Of a stretch of 64,000 nucleotides of DNA, positions 43,190 to 51,759 are shown one piece after another. The notes below the pieces were generated by a model. It was given only the letters and a program-made list of their open reading frames with translations, did no database searches and was not told the origin of the DNA. The number at the start of each line of letters is the position of its first letter. Position 1 is the stretch's first letter. This stretch comes from DATHTC01 sp963746805. Its GTDB lineage: Bacteria; Actinomycetota; Thermoleophilia; Gaiellales; Gaiellaceae. The stretch lies in the NCBI GenBank assembly GCA_963746805.1, contig CAVVCQ010000001.1, positions 496,001-560,000 on the forward strand. The letters run 5' to 3'. The translations under genes were made by a program, and so were the position numbers.

Positions 43190-44349
43190 GTTCCCACCTC
43201 CCGGAAGCGATGGTCCCACCCGCCGCTCAGCCACTCGCCGCCCTGTTCGGTGACGAGCAGGTTGTCGCTGATCCCCGGCGTCCACCCGACCGGCGGGTCG
43301 ATGCGCCGGGCGGGGTGGTAGGAGACGATGCCGCCGACGGGCAGCGGCGCGTCGCCGGCGGAGCCCCACGGCTGCTCGGCCGCGTACCACGGCAGCTCGA
43401 TCACGTCCTGGCCCTGGCCGTGGAAGTCGAAGTGCTGCGTCGGCGGGCCGAGCTGCCAGCCGTCGTCACGGATCGTCTGCTCGAACATGCCGGCTAGCTC
43501 GGAGACGCGGATCCCGGGCTGCGCGGCGGCGCGCACCGCGTCGAGGGCCTTGAGCTCCGTCTGCATCAGCCGCGCCTCCCCGTCGGTGGGCGGACGGAAG
43601 GCGAGCGTGATCGTCAGCTCGCACCAGTGCCCGCTCGGGCCCGAGATCTCCATGTGGTAGCGGAGGACGTCGTCCGCGGCGACCGGGACGTCCTCGGGCG
43701 GGGCCATGTACCCGGGCCGCTCGCTCATGAGCACGAGCAGGTCCCGCGCGCCGCCGGCGAGGGCGACGCGGCACGCCTCCGCGGACAGCTCGAGCTGCGT
43801 CGGGCCCGGTCGCGCGACCTCGGCGAAGCGCTCCATGGCGGCCCTGGCGAGCTCCCACACCTCGCGATTCTGCTGGATCTCGAGCGGGCTCTTGGCCATC
43901 CGCACGCGGTCGAGGACGTCGTCCGCGGGCACGAGCTCCGCCCCCGGCAGCGCGTCAGCGAGCGCTTGCTCGACGCCGGCAGGGAGGACCCACTCGCGGC
44001 CGACGAGGCCGATCCGGCCGCGAGCGAGGCTGCGGTCCTCCAGCGACCGGACCGTGCGGGGGACGAGGAAGACGTCGCCGCCGGTGTCGGTCACCCACCC
44101 GCGCTCTGCCACGAGACCGGCGACGGCGTAGCTCGTGACCGCGAGGGCGGGATCCCCGCTCGCGGGGAAGACGAGAAGCGCGTCGTGCGCCCAGAGGTGG
44201 AAGTCGGTGAGGTAGCGGACGTAGCCGCGGCCGGTCCACCAGTGGCCCTTGCCGGCGACGACGAGGGCGTCGAGCTCTCGCTCGGCCATCGCCGCGCGCA
44301 CGCGGGCGAACCGCTCGTCGCGCTCGGCGATCGTCGCCGTCGTCGCCAT
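43186..44349 (-). CDS. Creatinase-like M24 family protein, second
   Basis: 387 residues. N-terminal creatinase domain (WTGRGYVRYLTDFHLWAHDALLVFP) and a pita-bread domain. Compared with metallo-aminopeptidases the metal-binding Asp pair is lost (DDVLRYHMEISGPSGHWCEL), as is the last Glu (GISDNLLVTEQGGEWL); His is kept in HFDFHGQGQD. It is more distant from the copies at 37480 and 45671 than they are from each other. ATG 44349 shares one base with the amidohydrolase stop; its own stop overlaps the next gene (GTGA). Confidence 0.85.
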   Translation of the reverse strand: MATTATIAERDERFARVRAAMAERELDALVVAGKGHWWTGRGYVRYLTDFHLWAHDALLVFPASGDPALAVTSYAVAGLVAERGWVTDTGGDVFLVPRTVRSLEDRSLARGRIGLVGREWVLPAGVEQALADALPGAELVPADDVLDRVRMAKSPLEIQQNREVWELARAAMERFAEVARPGPTQLELSAEACRVALAGGARDLLVLMSERPGYMAPPEDVPVAADDVLRYHMEISGPSGHWCELTITLAFRPPTDGEARLMQTELKALDAVRAAAQPGIRVSELAGMFEQTIRDDGWQLGPPTQHFDFHGQGQDVIELPWYAAEQPWGSAGDAPLPVGGIVSYHPARRIDPPVGWTPGISDNLLVTEQGGEWLSGGWDHRFREVGT

Positions 44350-45578
44350 CACACGACCCGGCGGCCGTCGAGGTAGACCGCGCGGACGTCGTCGATCGCC
44401 GACAGGTCGGCAACCGGGTCTCCTCCGACGACGACGACGTCCGCTGCCTTGCCTTCCTCGAGCGCGCCGCGGTCGTCGCCGACGCCGTTGCGCTCCGCGG
44501 AGAGGGAGGTGATCGAGACGAGCGCGGCCTCGTTGTCGGCGCAGACCCCGATCTCCACCATGAACTCGAGCTCGCCGACGATGGCGTCGTGCGGCACGAC
44601 CGGGCTGCCGGCATCCGTGCCGAAGATGATCGGGACGCCGGCCTTCGCCGCCCTGACGACGCCGTCGAAGCGCGCCTTGTCGGCCATGTTGCGCTTGCGC
44701 TCCTCGACCTTCCACTCGGGCATGCCCCACGCGAGCCCCTCCTTCGCCTGGAGCACGAGCGGCGAGAACGTCGTGCAGATCGCGATGTCGCGGTCGAGCA
44801 GGAGCTGGATCGTCTCGTCGGTCATCGAGCCGCCGTGCTCGACCATGTCGACGCCGTGCTCGACGACGCGACGGATGCAGTCCTCGTACGTCGCGTGGGA
44901 GGTGATCGTCAGCCCGTTCCGGTGGGTCTCGTCGATCACCGCGTCGAGCTCCTCGTCGGTGAACTCGAGCCGGTCGTGGCAGCCCATGATCTTGATGAGG
45001 TCGGCCCCGTCGCGAACCTGGTCTCGCACGGCGCGGCGCATCTCGTCCGGCCCCGACGCCTCGCGGCAGCACCAGTACGTGTGGCCGCCGGTCTGGACGA
45101 TCGCCTCGCCGCAGATCCGCAGCTTCGGCCCGTCGAAGACGCCCTGCGCGATCGCCTGCTTCGCGTAGAAGCCGGTGCGGTTCATCCCCAGGTCGCGCAC
45201 GCTGGTGACGCCGGCGCGCAGCGACCGGAGCATGTTCGCCGCGCACTTGTAGGCCGAGATCTCCGGCTCGTCCTCGAGCGCCTGCGCCGCGAGGTCGTTC
45301 GCGCCGTCCCAGCCGAGGTGCGCATGGCTGTTGAAGAGCCCGGGGAGGATCGTCCCGTCGACCTCGGACACGGCCGCGTCGTCGGCGCCGCTGCCGAGGT
45401 CGCCCGCCGCGCCGACGCCGGTGATGCGCCCGCCCTCGAAGCGGACGAAGCCGTCCTCGATCGTGCCGCCGCGGTGCCCCGTGAAGATGCGCCCTTTCAG
45501 GACCGTCTTCGCCGGGGCCGGGCGGCGGTCCGGGACGCGCTTGACCGTCTTGAACTGCCAGGCTGGAGCTTCGGGCAT
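44349..45578 (-). CDS. Metal-dependent amidohydrolase (imidazolonepropionase/prolidase-like)
   Basis: 409 residues, amidohydrolase superfamily. Metal motifs NSHAHLG (HxH), LIKIMGC (Lys), TITSHATYED (His), DMVEHGGS (His) and IFGTDAGSPV (Asp). This subgroup includes Xaa-Pro and Xaa-Arg dipeptidases and imidazolonepropionase-like enzymes. Starts at ATG 45578 in a unit amidohydrolase, M24, glycosidase-like, aldolase-family. The promoter with operator copy 4 lies 70-85 bp upstream. Confidence 0.88.
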   Translation of the reverse strand: MPEAPAWQFKTVKRVPDRRPAPAKTVLKGRIFTGHRGGTIEDGFVRFEGGRITGVGAAGDLGSGADDAAVSEVDGTILPGLFNSHAHLGWDGANDLAAQALEDEPEISAYKCAANMLRSLRAGVTSVRDLGMNRTGFYAKQAIAQGVFDGPKLRICGEAIVQTGGHTYWCCREASGPDEMRRAVRDQVRDGADLIKIMGCHDRLEFTDEELDAVIDETHRNGLTITSHATYEDCIRRVVEHGVDMVEHGGSMTDETIQLLLDRDIAICTTFSPLVLQAKEGLAWGMPEWKVEERKRNMADKARFDGVVRAAKAGVPIIFGTDAGSPVVPHDAIVGELEFMVEIGVCADNEAALVSITSLSAERNGVGDDRGALEEGKAADVVVVGGDPVADLSAIDDVRAVYLDGRRVV

Positions 45579-45647
45579 CGTCGCCTCCTGCGTCGGCTCG
45601 AGGGTGGCGGGACTGCCGCGTGCGACGATACGGCTCGCGCCGCGGCC

Positions 45648-45662
45648 CTGTCAACAGTTGAC
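45648..45662. promoter_or_regulatory. Operator copy 4, upstream of the amidohydrolase unit
   Basis: Minus strand GTCAACTGTTGACAG. Its TTGACA (45649-45654) is also a perfect -35 box, followed after 18 bp by TATCGT (45625-45630). Binding would block RNA polymerase directly. Confidence 0.85.
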
Positions 45663-45670
45663 GATCGTGG

Positions 45671-46828
45671 TCAGAGCTCGATCCAGGGCACCTCCGGATC
45701 GGTCAGGCGCTCGGGGCCGTCGGCGGTGACGAGGATGTTGTCGGAGATGGTGATCCCGCCGACCTGGGCGCGCTCCGCGGGGTCGGCGACCACGATGTCC
45801 GGGTGCAGGCTGAGCACCATCCCGGGGGCGAGCACGCGGTCGTTTCCGGGCGCCCACGGCGGCTCGAGCGAGTCGATCCCGATCCCGTGCAGCGTGTACC
45901 GAAGTGCCGTCGGCAAGGGCATCCCGTGCGCGGTGTAGACGGCGTCGCGCGCGGAGAGGACGTCGACGGCGCGCGCCCCGGGCTGCATCGCGGCGACGCA
46001 CGCGTCGAAGCTCTCGACGCGGACGTCCCAGAAGCGGCGGACGACGTCGGAGGGCGGGCCGAAGGAGAAGCAGCGCCGCAGCTCGAGCCAGTACCCCGAG
46101 GGGCCGCCCCATTCGAGGTCGATCACCACCACGTCGTCGGGCTCGATCCGCTCGGGGCTCCCGTGGCTGAAGTACGGGAACGGCGGCCGCGCGATCTGCA
46201 CGATCCCGTCGAGGCACCCGAACTGGCGGCAGAGGCGGTGCCCCTCGCCCGTGACGTCCCACTCGGGGACGCCCGGCCGGATCTCGGCGGCGAGCGCGTC
46301 GAAGACGTCGAGCAGGATGCGGGAGGTCTCGCGCAGCTTCTCGATCTCGTCCTCGCTCTTGATCGCGCGCACGTCGTCGAAGAGCGCACCGGCGTCCACG
46401 AACGTCGCCTCCGGCGCGGCCCGTTCGAGTGCGCGGACGTGCGCCGCCGGCGCGGCGTCGGCGAGCCCGACGAGGCCGATCGTCGCCGCGCCGAGGCCGA
46501 GGCCGCCGAGGATCGACGCGACCTCGGCGCCCGGCTCCGCGCTCTGCCGCACGTCCGGCAGCCACTCCACCGCCTCCGCGCGCGCGACGCTCCACAGCGG
46601 GTCGCCGACGAAGGTGCCGCCGCCCTCGGCCGGGAGCACGACGATGCCCCAGCCGGCCCACTGGAAGATGTCCGAGACGTACTGCACGCGCCCGCGCAGG
46701 AACTCGTCGCCCCGGCTCCAGATCACGAGCGCGTCGACGCCGGCGTCGGCCATCGCCGCCCGCAGCGCCGCGTGACGCCGCGTCCGCTCCGCGTCGGAGG
46801 TGAGGAAGGTGAGGCTGCTCGCGGTCAT
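45671..46828 (-). CDS. Creatinase-like M24 family protein, third
   Basis: 385 residues, close paralogue of the protein at 37480: RGDEFLRGRVQYVSDIFQWAGWG, DLEWGGPSGYWLELRRCFSFG, HGIGIDSLEPPWAPG and SDNILVT. As there, the metal-ligand Asp and Glu positions are Glu and Asp respectively, arguing for a creatinase-like hydrolase without bound metal. AAAGGAGC precedes ATG 46828, which overlaps the stop of the EamA gene (ATGA). Confidence 0.88.
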   Translation of the reverse strand: MTASSLTFLTSDAERTRRHAALRAAMADAGVDALVIWSRGDEFLRGRVQYVSDIFQWAGWGIVVLPAEGGGTFVGDPLWSVARAEAVEWLPDVRQSAEPGAEVASILGGLGLGAATIGLVGLADAAPAAHVRALERAAPEATFVDAGALFDDVRAIKSEDEIEKLRETSRILLDVFDALAAEIRPGVPEWDVTGEGHRLCRQFGCLDGIVQIARPPFPYFSHGSPERIEPDDVVVIDLEWGGPSGYWLELRRCFSFGPPSDVVRRFWDVRVESFDACVAAMQPGARAVDVLSARDAVYTAHGMPLPTALRYTLHGIGIDSLEPPWAPGNDRVLAPGMVLSLHPDIVVADPAERAQVGGITISDNILVTADGPERLTDPEVPWIEL

Positions 46829-47808
46829 GCCGGGCTCCTTTCGATGTGCGCGGTTCCGGTCGTCACGCCGCCGACGACGCCCGAGGTCGAGCGGTCCGCG
46901 ACGTCCGCGGCGCGGCGGTGCACCCAGACGAGGCCCGCGATCGCCAGGGCCAGGCCGATCGCTCCCCCCGGCCCGACCCGCTCGTCGAGGAACGCGACTC
47001 CGACCGCGGCGCCGATGAAGGGCGCCGCGTACCCGACGAGCGCCGTGCGCGTGACCCCCCAGCTGAGGATCAGCCGGTAATAGACGATGTTGCCGAAGCC
47101 GGCGTTGAAGACGCCGAGCGCCAGCAGCCCGAGCAACACGGTCGGCGTCCACGGGTCGGCGTGGAAGGAGGCGTTGCCCGTGAGCGCCAGCACCGTCATC
47201 AAGACGCCGATCGTCACGGCGCCGGCGAGGACCTGCGGCAACGCGATCTGCGCGGGGGAGAGGCCGCGGACGCGGAGCCGGACGGCGATCGCCACGGAGG
47301 CGACGATGACGGCCCCGACGACGACCGCAGCGGCGCCGCCGAGCTCCTGGGCGCGCGTGTGCTCGACGGCCGCGCCACCGCCGCCGCCGAGGTCGTCCGC
47401 GAACAGCGCCGCCACGCCCACGAACCCCACCAGCACACCCGCGGCGCGCCGGCGGTCGAGCCGCTCGTCGGGGAGGAGGAAGCCGGCGCCGACGGCCGTG
47501 AACACGGGACCGCTCGCGACGAGGATCGCCGCGTGCGACGACGACACGTACTGCTGGCCCCAGGTGATGAGCACGAACGCGCCCCAGACGTTGACGGCCC
47601 CGAGCACGCCGAGCCCGCGCAGCACACGAGGCGAACGAGGCAACGATTCGCGCCGGACCCACATCCACGCCGCGAGCACGGCGGCGCCGATCAGCAGCCT
47701 GACCAGCACGAACGTGAGCGGGTCGAAGCCGTCGAGCCCGAGCTTCGTCCACGCGTACGACGTGCCGAGGAACAGGCAAAGGAGGAGGAAGAGGACCCCG
47801 TTCGCCAC
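46825..47808 (-). CDS. EamA/DMT family transporter, second
   Basis: 327 residues, about ten membrane spans in two repeats. A Gly-rich loop (DDLGGGGGAAVEH, about 140-152) interrupts the middle. C-terminal repeat ends FLDERVGPGGAIGLALAIAGLVWV. GTG 47808. Paired with the third M24 gene, as the first EamA is paired with the first M24 gene, so transporter and hydrolase seem to be duplicated as a pair. It diverges from the isochorismatase-family gene over operator copy 5. Confidence 0.87.
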   Translation of the reverse strand: MANGVLFLLLCLFLGTSYAWTKLGLDGFDPLTFVLVRLLIGAAVLAAWMWVRRESLPRSPRVLRGLGVLGAVNVWGAFVLITWGQQYVSSSHAAILVASGPVFTAVGAGFLLPDERLDRRRAAGVLVGFVGVAALFADDLGGGGGAAVEHTRAQELGGAAAVVVGAVIVASVAIAVRLRVRGLSPAQIALPQVLAGAVTIGVLMTVLALTGNASFHADPWTPTVLLGLLALGVFNAGFGNIVYYRLILSWGVTRTALVGYAAPFIGAAVGVAFLDERVGPGGAIGLALAIAGLVWVHRRAADVADRSTSGVVGGVTTGTAHIERSPA

Positions 47809-47828
47809 GCGCGAGACCCTACCGCCGC

Positions 47829-47843
47829 TTGTCGGCAGTTGAC
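47829..47843. promoter_or_regulatory. Operator copy 5, divergent between EamA and isochorismatase-family genes
   Basis: Minus strand GTCAACTGCCGACAA, one mismatch to the consensus in the last base. On the + strand it overlaps a promoter TTGACA (47839-47844), 16 bp, TATCGT (47861-47866) for the gene at 47891. Confidence 0.78.
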
Positions 47844-47890
47844 AGTCATGCCGCGAGCGCTATCGTGCGGGACGGGCCAAGGAGGCGCCG

Positions 47891-48583
47891 ATGCACGATC
47901 CGTTCTACGACCTGTTCCCGCCGCGCGAGGCGCCGCCGATCGAGGACCGCAAGGCCGCGCTCGTCGTCATCGATCTCCAGTACCTCGACGCGCACCCTGA
48001 CGGGTGGGTCGGCCGCGTGGCCCGCCGCCGCGGTCGCGAGGAGCACCTCTCGGAGCGGTGGGAGGGGATCGACGCGATCGTGCCGAACGTGCGCCGGCTC
48101 CAGGACGCGTTCCGCGAGGCCGGGCAGGAGGTCGTGCACGTACGCGTGGCGTACCGGACGCGCGACGGCCGCGACGCGGGGCTCGCGTACATGCCGGCGG
48201 CCGAGCTCGAGGGGGACGAGCGCGACGAGCGCGACGACGAGTTCCTCCCCGAAGTCGCGCCGCAGGGCGACGAGATGGTGTTCTCGAAGAAGTCCGCGAG
48301 CGTCTTCAGCACGACGGAGATCGACGACGTGCTGCGGCGGATGGGGATCGAGCACCTCGTCTTCACCGGGATCGTCACCGACGGGTGCGTGGAGCTGTCC
48401 GCGCGCGACGCTGCCGACCGCGGCTACCGCGTGACGCTCGTCTCCGACGCGTGCTCGGCGTCGACGCCCGAGGCGCACGTGGACGCGATCGCGCGGATGA
48501 CCGACGGCAGCTTCGTCGCCGCCCGGACGACCGAGGACGTCGCCGCCGAGGTCGCCGCGCTGCGCACGCCGGCCGCCGTGTGA
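47891..48583 (+). CDS. Isochorismatase-family cysteine hydrolase
   Basis: 230 residues. The catalytic triad of the family is visible: Asp in VVIDLQ (residue 28), Lys in FSKKSASVF (about 137), and Cys in TDGCVELSARDA (about 168). Family members include N-carbamoylsarcosine amidohydrolase, nicotinamidase and ureidoacrylate hydrolase. Next to hydantoinase and creatinase-like genes, cleavage of an N-carbamoyl or amide product is the likeliest role (inference). AAGGAGG precedes ATG 47891. The gntR gene follows 39 bp downstream. Confidence 0.9.
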   Translation: MHDPFYDLFPPREAPPIEDRKAALVVIDLQYLDAHPDGWVGRVARRRGREEHLSERWEGIDAIVPNVRRLQDAFREAGQEVVHVRVAYRTRDGRDAGLAYMPAAELEGDERDERDDEFLPEVAPQGDEMVFSKKSASVFSTTEIDDVLRRMGIEHLVFTGIVTDGCVELSARDAADRGYRVTLVSDACSASTPEAHVDAIARMTDGSFVAARTTEDVAAEVAALRTPAAV

Positions 48584-48622
48584 CGGCGGCGATGACGGGA
48601 CCGATCTCTATCGTTTCGCGGC

Positions 48623-49348
48623 ATGAGTGACGGGGCGAGCGGCGCAGGCGCGTCGACCGTGTCAGAGGACGCGCCGAGATTCGCGCCGATCACGAGCCGG
48701 ACGCTCGTCGACACGGTCGTGGAGCAGCTGCGCGACTCGATCCTCTCCGGGCGCTTCGCGCCCGGGGAGCGGCTCGTCGAGGCCGAGCTGGCACGCGAGC
48801 TCGCGATCAGCCGGGGGCCGATCCGCGAGGCGCTCGCGCTGCTCGAGAAGGACGGCATCGTCGTCAACGTCCCGCGCCGGGGGAAGTTCCTCCCCGCGTT
48901 CGACGCGCAGACGATCGAGGAGATCTACAGCCTGCGGAAGGTGCTCGAGCCGTACGCGGTGCAGCTCCTGATCGCGACGCTGACGGAGGCGAAGGTCGCG
49001 TCGCTGCACGAGAGCCTCGACCGGCTCCGCGACGCCGCCGACGCGGGCGACGTCCGCACGCTCGCCCAGCGCGACATCGACTTCCACAACAGCCTGTACG
49101 AGCTCTCCGGGCACGACCTCCTACGCAAGGTCTGGGCCGAGGCGATCTCCGGAAAGCTCCGGATGCTGCTCAACGTGACGGTGCGGACGCACCCGCTGCC
49201 GACGACGGTCGACAACCACCGCGTGATCGTCGACGCGATCGAGGAGAAGGACGGCCGCCGGGCCCGCAAGCTGATCACCGACCACATCGACGACGCCCGG
49301 CAGCGTGCGATGTCAGCGCTCGAGCACGCGGCCGTCGCGACCGGCTAG
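48623..49348 (+). CDS. GntR family transcriptional regulator, FCD (FadR-like) type
   Basis: 241 residues. Winged helix (about 20-88; LRDSILSGRFAPGERLVEAEL and ISRGPIREALALLEKDGIV) and FCD ligand domain (about 97-235; YSLRKVLEPYAVQLL, DIDFHNSLYELSGH with metal-ligand Asp/His, and VDNHRVIVDAIEEKD with His). It probably binds an organic acid through a metal. It is the only regulator gene inside the island and the best candidate to bind GTCAACTGYYGACAG. Its own promoter shows TATCGT (48609-48614) but no operator copy. It shares a 4-bp convergent end with the next gene. Confidence 0.92.
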   Translation: MSDGASGAGASTVSEDAPRFAPITSRTLVDTVVEQLRDSILSGRFAPGERLVEAELARELAISRGPIREALALLEKDGIVVNVPRRGKFLPAFDAQTIEEIYSLRKVLEPYAVQLLIATLTEAKVASLHESLDRLRDAADAGDVRTLAQRDIDFHNSLYELSGHDLLRKVWAEAISGKLRMLLNVTVRTHPLPTTVDNHRVIVDAIEEKDGRRARKLITDHIDDARQRAMSALEHAAVATG

Positions 49349-50412
49349 ACCTCGACCCAGACCCGCTCGGCGGACGACCGCGCGATCGCCTCGAGCAGGC
49401 GGTGGAGGCGCGCCGCGTCGCGGAACGCCGGGCGGAACGAGGCACCCAGCTCGGCGAACGCGCCGAGGGCGAGGGCGACGTTCCGTGCCGGGCTGTCCGC
49501 CGGGAGCGGGAGACCGGGCGGGTCGGGCACCGTGACCGGCGCCAGGCTCTCGCCGCTGCGGCCGACGAGCAGCCGCGCCGGCGCGTACGACGCGTAGCCC
49601 GGCGCGTCGAGCTGCAGGACGCCCTCGTCGCCGAGGATCCGGAGCGCGAACCCCGGCGCGGGATCGGCGACGTTCGCGACGAGCGCGCTCCCGATCGTCC
49701 CGTCGGCGAGGCGCGCGGTGTAGGCGACGGTGTCGGCGGCCGTCCACTCGAACGGCTCGCCGGAGTCGGCGTACGCGTCGTCCGGCCGGCGGGTCGCCTG
49801 TGCGCCCGCGACCGCGACGATCGGCCCGAGCAGCGACTCGAGCGTGTCGGTCGCGTGCGCCGTCGCGACGTGGAGCGCGCCGGTGCCGTGCTCGTCCCGC
49901 GCGAGCCACCAGCGGTCCGACTCGACCGCGAACCGCGCGAGCTGGTGCTCGACCTGGAACGCGAGCGGGCGCCCGACGTCGCCGCGCGCGAGCGCGTCGC
50001 GCGCCGCGCCCACCGCCGGCGCGTACCGGCCCTGCGTCCCCACTGCCGTGGCCACGCCGCCGCGCTCGGCCGCCTCCGCGAGCGAGACAGCCGTCGCCGA
50101 GTCGGTCGCGAGCGGCCACTCGCAGTAGACCCGCTTCCGGGCCTCGACGGCGCACAGCGCGATCTCCGCGTGCAGCGCGACGCGGACGGCGATCGTGACG
50201 AGCTCGACGTCCGGGTGCGCGATCGCCTCGCGGTAGTCCGCGAACGCCCGCGTCCCCCAGCGCGTGGCGGCGGCGCGCGCCGTCTCCTCGCGCGACGTGC
50301 ACACGCCGACGAGCCGGAGACCCGGCGCCGCCTCGACCGCCGGGACGTGGGCGCGCGCGCCGAAGCCGCGGCCCGTCGGGTCGGCGCCGACGACGAGCAC
50401 CCCGGCCTTCAA
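49345..50412 (-). CDS. Gfo/Idh/MocA family protein with EWP in place of EKP
   Basis: 355 residues. Rossmann N-terminus (VLVVGADPTGRGFGARAHVP). The catalytic EKP motif is CEWPLATD, so the Lys is Trp. This is the pattern of the Gal80-like branch, in which NAD(P) is bound but dehydrogenase chemistry is altered or absent. TTG 50412 overlaps the DegT stop (TTGA); GTG 50400 is an alternative. It is coupled to the DegT aminotransferase gene. Confidence 0.85.
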   Translation of the reverse strand: MKAGVLVVGADPTGRGFGARAHVPAVEAAPGLRLVGVCTSREETARAAATRWGTRAFADYREAIAHPDVELVTIAVRVALHAEIALCAVEARKRVYCEWPLATDSATAVSLAEAAERGGVATAVGTQGRYAPAVGAARDALARGDVGRPLAFQVEHQLARFAVESDRWWLARDEHGTGALHVATAHATDTLESLLGPIVAVAGAQATRRPDDAYADSGEPFEWTAADTVAYTARLADGTIGSALVANVADPAPGFALRILGDEGVLQLDAPGYASYAPARLLVGRSGESLAPVTVPDPPGLPLPADSPARNVALALGAFAELGASFRPAFRDAARLHRLLEAIARSSAERVWVEV

Positions 50413-51560
50413 CGCGGGCCGACTCCCTCGAGGACGGCGGCGGAGACGCGCTCCACGTCGCTCTCGCCGAGGTGCGGATGCACCGGCAGCGCCAGCATCC
50501 GCGCGGCCGTCGCCTCGGCGACGGGGAACGAGCCGGGGCCGAGCCCGAGGCGCGCGAACGCCGGCTGCAGGTGGAGCGGCGGGTTGTAGTACAGGCGCGA
50601 CGCGACGCCGCGCGACGCGAGGTGGTCGCGGAGGCGCTCGCGCTCGTCGACGAGAACCGTGTACGCGAAGTACACGTGGCGGACCCGCGGTGCCTCGACC
50701 GGCGCCTCGGCCGCCGAGTCCGCGAGCAGCTCGCCGTAGCGCCGCGCATGCGCCCGCCGGGCGGCGATCCGGTCCTCGAGCGTCGGCAGCTTCGCGTTGA
50801 GGAGCGCCGCCTGGAGCTCGTCGAGTCGCTCGTTCATCCCCTCCTCGAGCACCCGCCAGTGGGCGAACCCGCGCAGGTTCCGCTCGTCGAGCACCATGTC
50901 CTCGGCGTGGCCGTAGTTGCGGAGGACGCGCAGCCGGCGCGCGATCTCGGCGTCCGAGGTCGCGACCACGCCCGCATCCCCGTAGGCGCCGAGGATCTTC
51001 GACGGCGCGAGGCTGAAGCACCCGATGTCGCCCCAGCCGCCGACCCAGCGCCCGTCGTAGGTGCCGCCGACCGCGAGCGCCGCGTCCTCGATCACGAGCA
51101 GGCCGTGGGCCCGCGCGACCGCGAGGATCGCCTCGAGGTCCGCCGCGTGGCCGAACAGGTGCACCGGGACGACGGCTGCGGTCCGTGACGACACCCGGGC
51201 CCCGAGCGCCGCCGGGTCCATGCAGAACGTCCGGGGGTCGACGTCGACGAAGCCGAGGGTGGCGCCGGTCGCCGTGATGGCCGAGGCGGTGGGCGAGTCC
51301 GTGTTCGGCACCGTGAGCACCTCGTCGCCCGGCCCGAGGCCGGCGGCCCGGAGGGCGAGCGTCAGCGCCGCCGTCCCCGAGCCGACGCCGACCGCGTGCG
51401 TCGAGCCGACGCGTGCGGCGAACGCGGCCTCGAAGCGCTCCACCTCCTCCGCGAGCACGTAGCGCCCGCTCGCCAGAACCCGCTCGACCACGGGCAGGAG
51501 CTCGCCCTGCAGCAGCCGGAACTCCGCGGCGGGATCGTTCATCAGAACGGGCTGCTCCAC
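50409..51560 (-). CDS. DegT/DnrJ/EryC1 family aminotransferase
   Basis: 383 residues, sugar-aminotransferase family. VGSGTAALTLALRAAGLGPGDEVLTVP, LFGHAADLEAILAVA, VIEDAALAVGGTYDG and the PLP Lys in FSLAPSKILGAYGDAG are clear. Such enzymes transaminate keto-sugars or scyllo-inosose-like compounds. GTG 51560. It forms a two-gene unit with the Gfo protein and diverges from the ABC importer across operator copy 6. Confidence 0.9.
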   Translation of the reverse strand: MEQPVLMNDPAAEFRLLQGELLPVVERVLASGRYVLAEEVERFEAAFAARVGSTHAVGVGSGTAALTLALRAAGLGPGDEVLTVPNTDSPTASAITATGATLGFVDVDPRTFCMDPAALGARVSSRTAAVVPVHLFGHAADLEAILAVARAHGLLVIEDAALAVGGTYDGRWVGGWGDIGCFSLAPSKILGAYGDAGVVATSDAEIARRLRVLRNYGHAEDMVLDERNLRGFAHWRVLEEGMNERLDELQAALLNAKLPTLEDRIAARRAHARRYGELLADSAAEAPVEAPRVRHVYFAYTVLVDERERLRDHLASRGVASRLYYNPPLHLQPAFARLGLGPGSFPVAEATAARMLALPVHPHLGESDVERVSAAVLEGVGPR

Positions 51561-51590
51561 CGCAGGCGACCCTACCGGCGAATCCGCAAA

Positions 51591-51605
51591 CTGTCAGCAG
51601 TTGAC
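51591..51605. promoter_or_regulatory. Operator copy 6, divergent between DegT and ABC importer
   Basis: Minus strand GTCAACTGCTGACAG. It includes CTGACA (-35) with TAGGGT 17 bp further (51569-51574) for the DegT unit. On the + strand TTGACT (51601-51606) and CAAAAT (51625-51630) could serve the importer. Confidence 0.8.
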
Positions 51606-51759
51606 TCCAACCCCGTGGGTGGGGCAAAATCGCGCCCATCGAAGCCGCGCGGCCGCCTAGACCGACGTTCGCCCCTGATACGAGCCGAGGGATCCGCGGC
51701 GGGCTGGCCGGACCGGGCGCACGGCGCAAGCGGGGTTACGAGCTGGGAGGACAGTTCAG

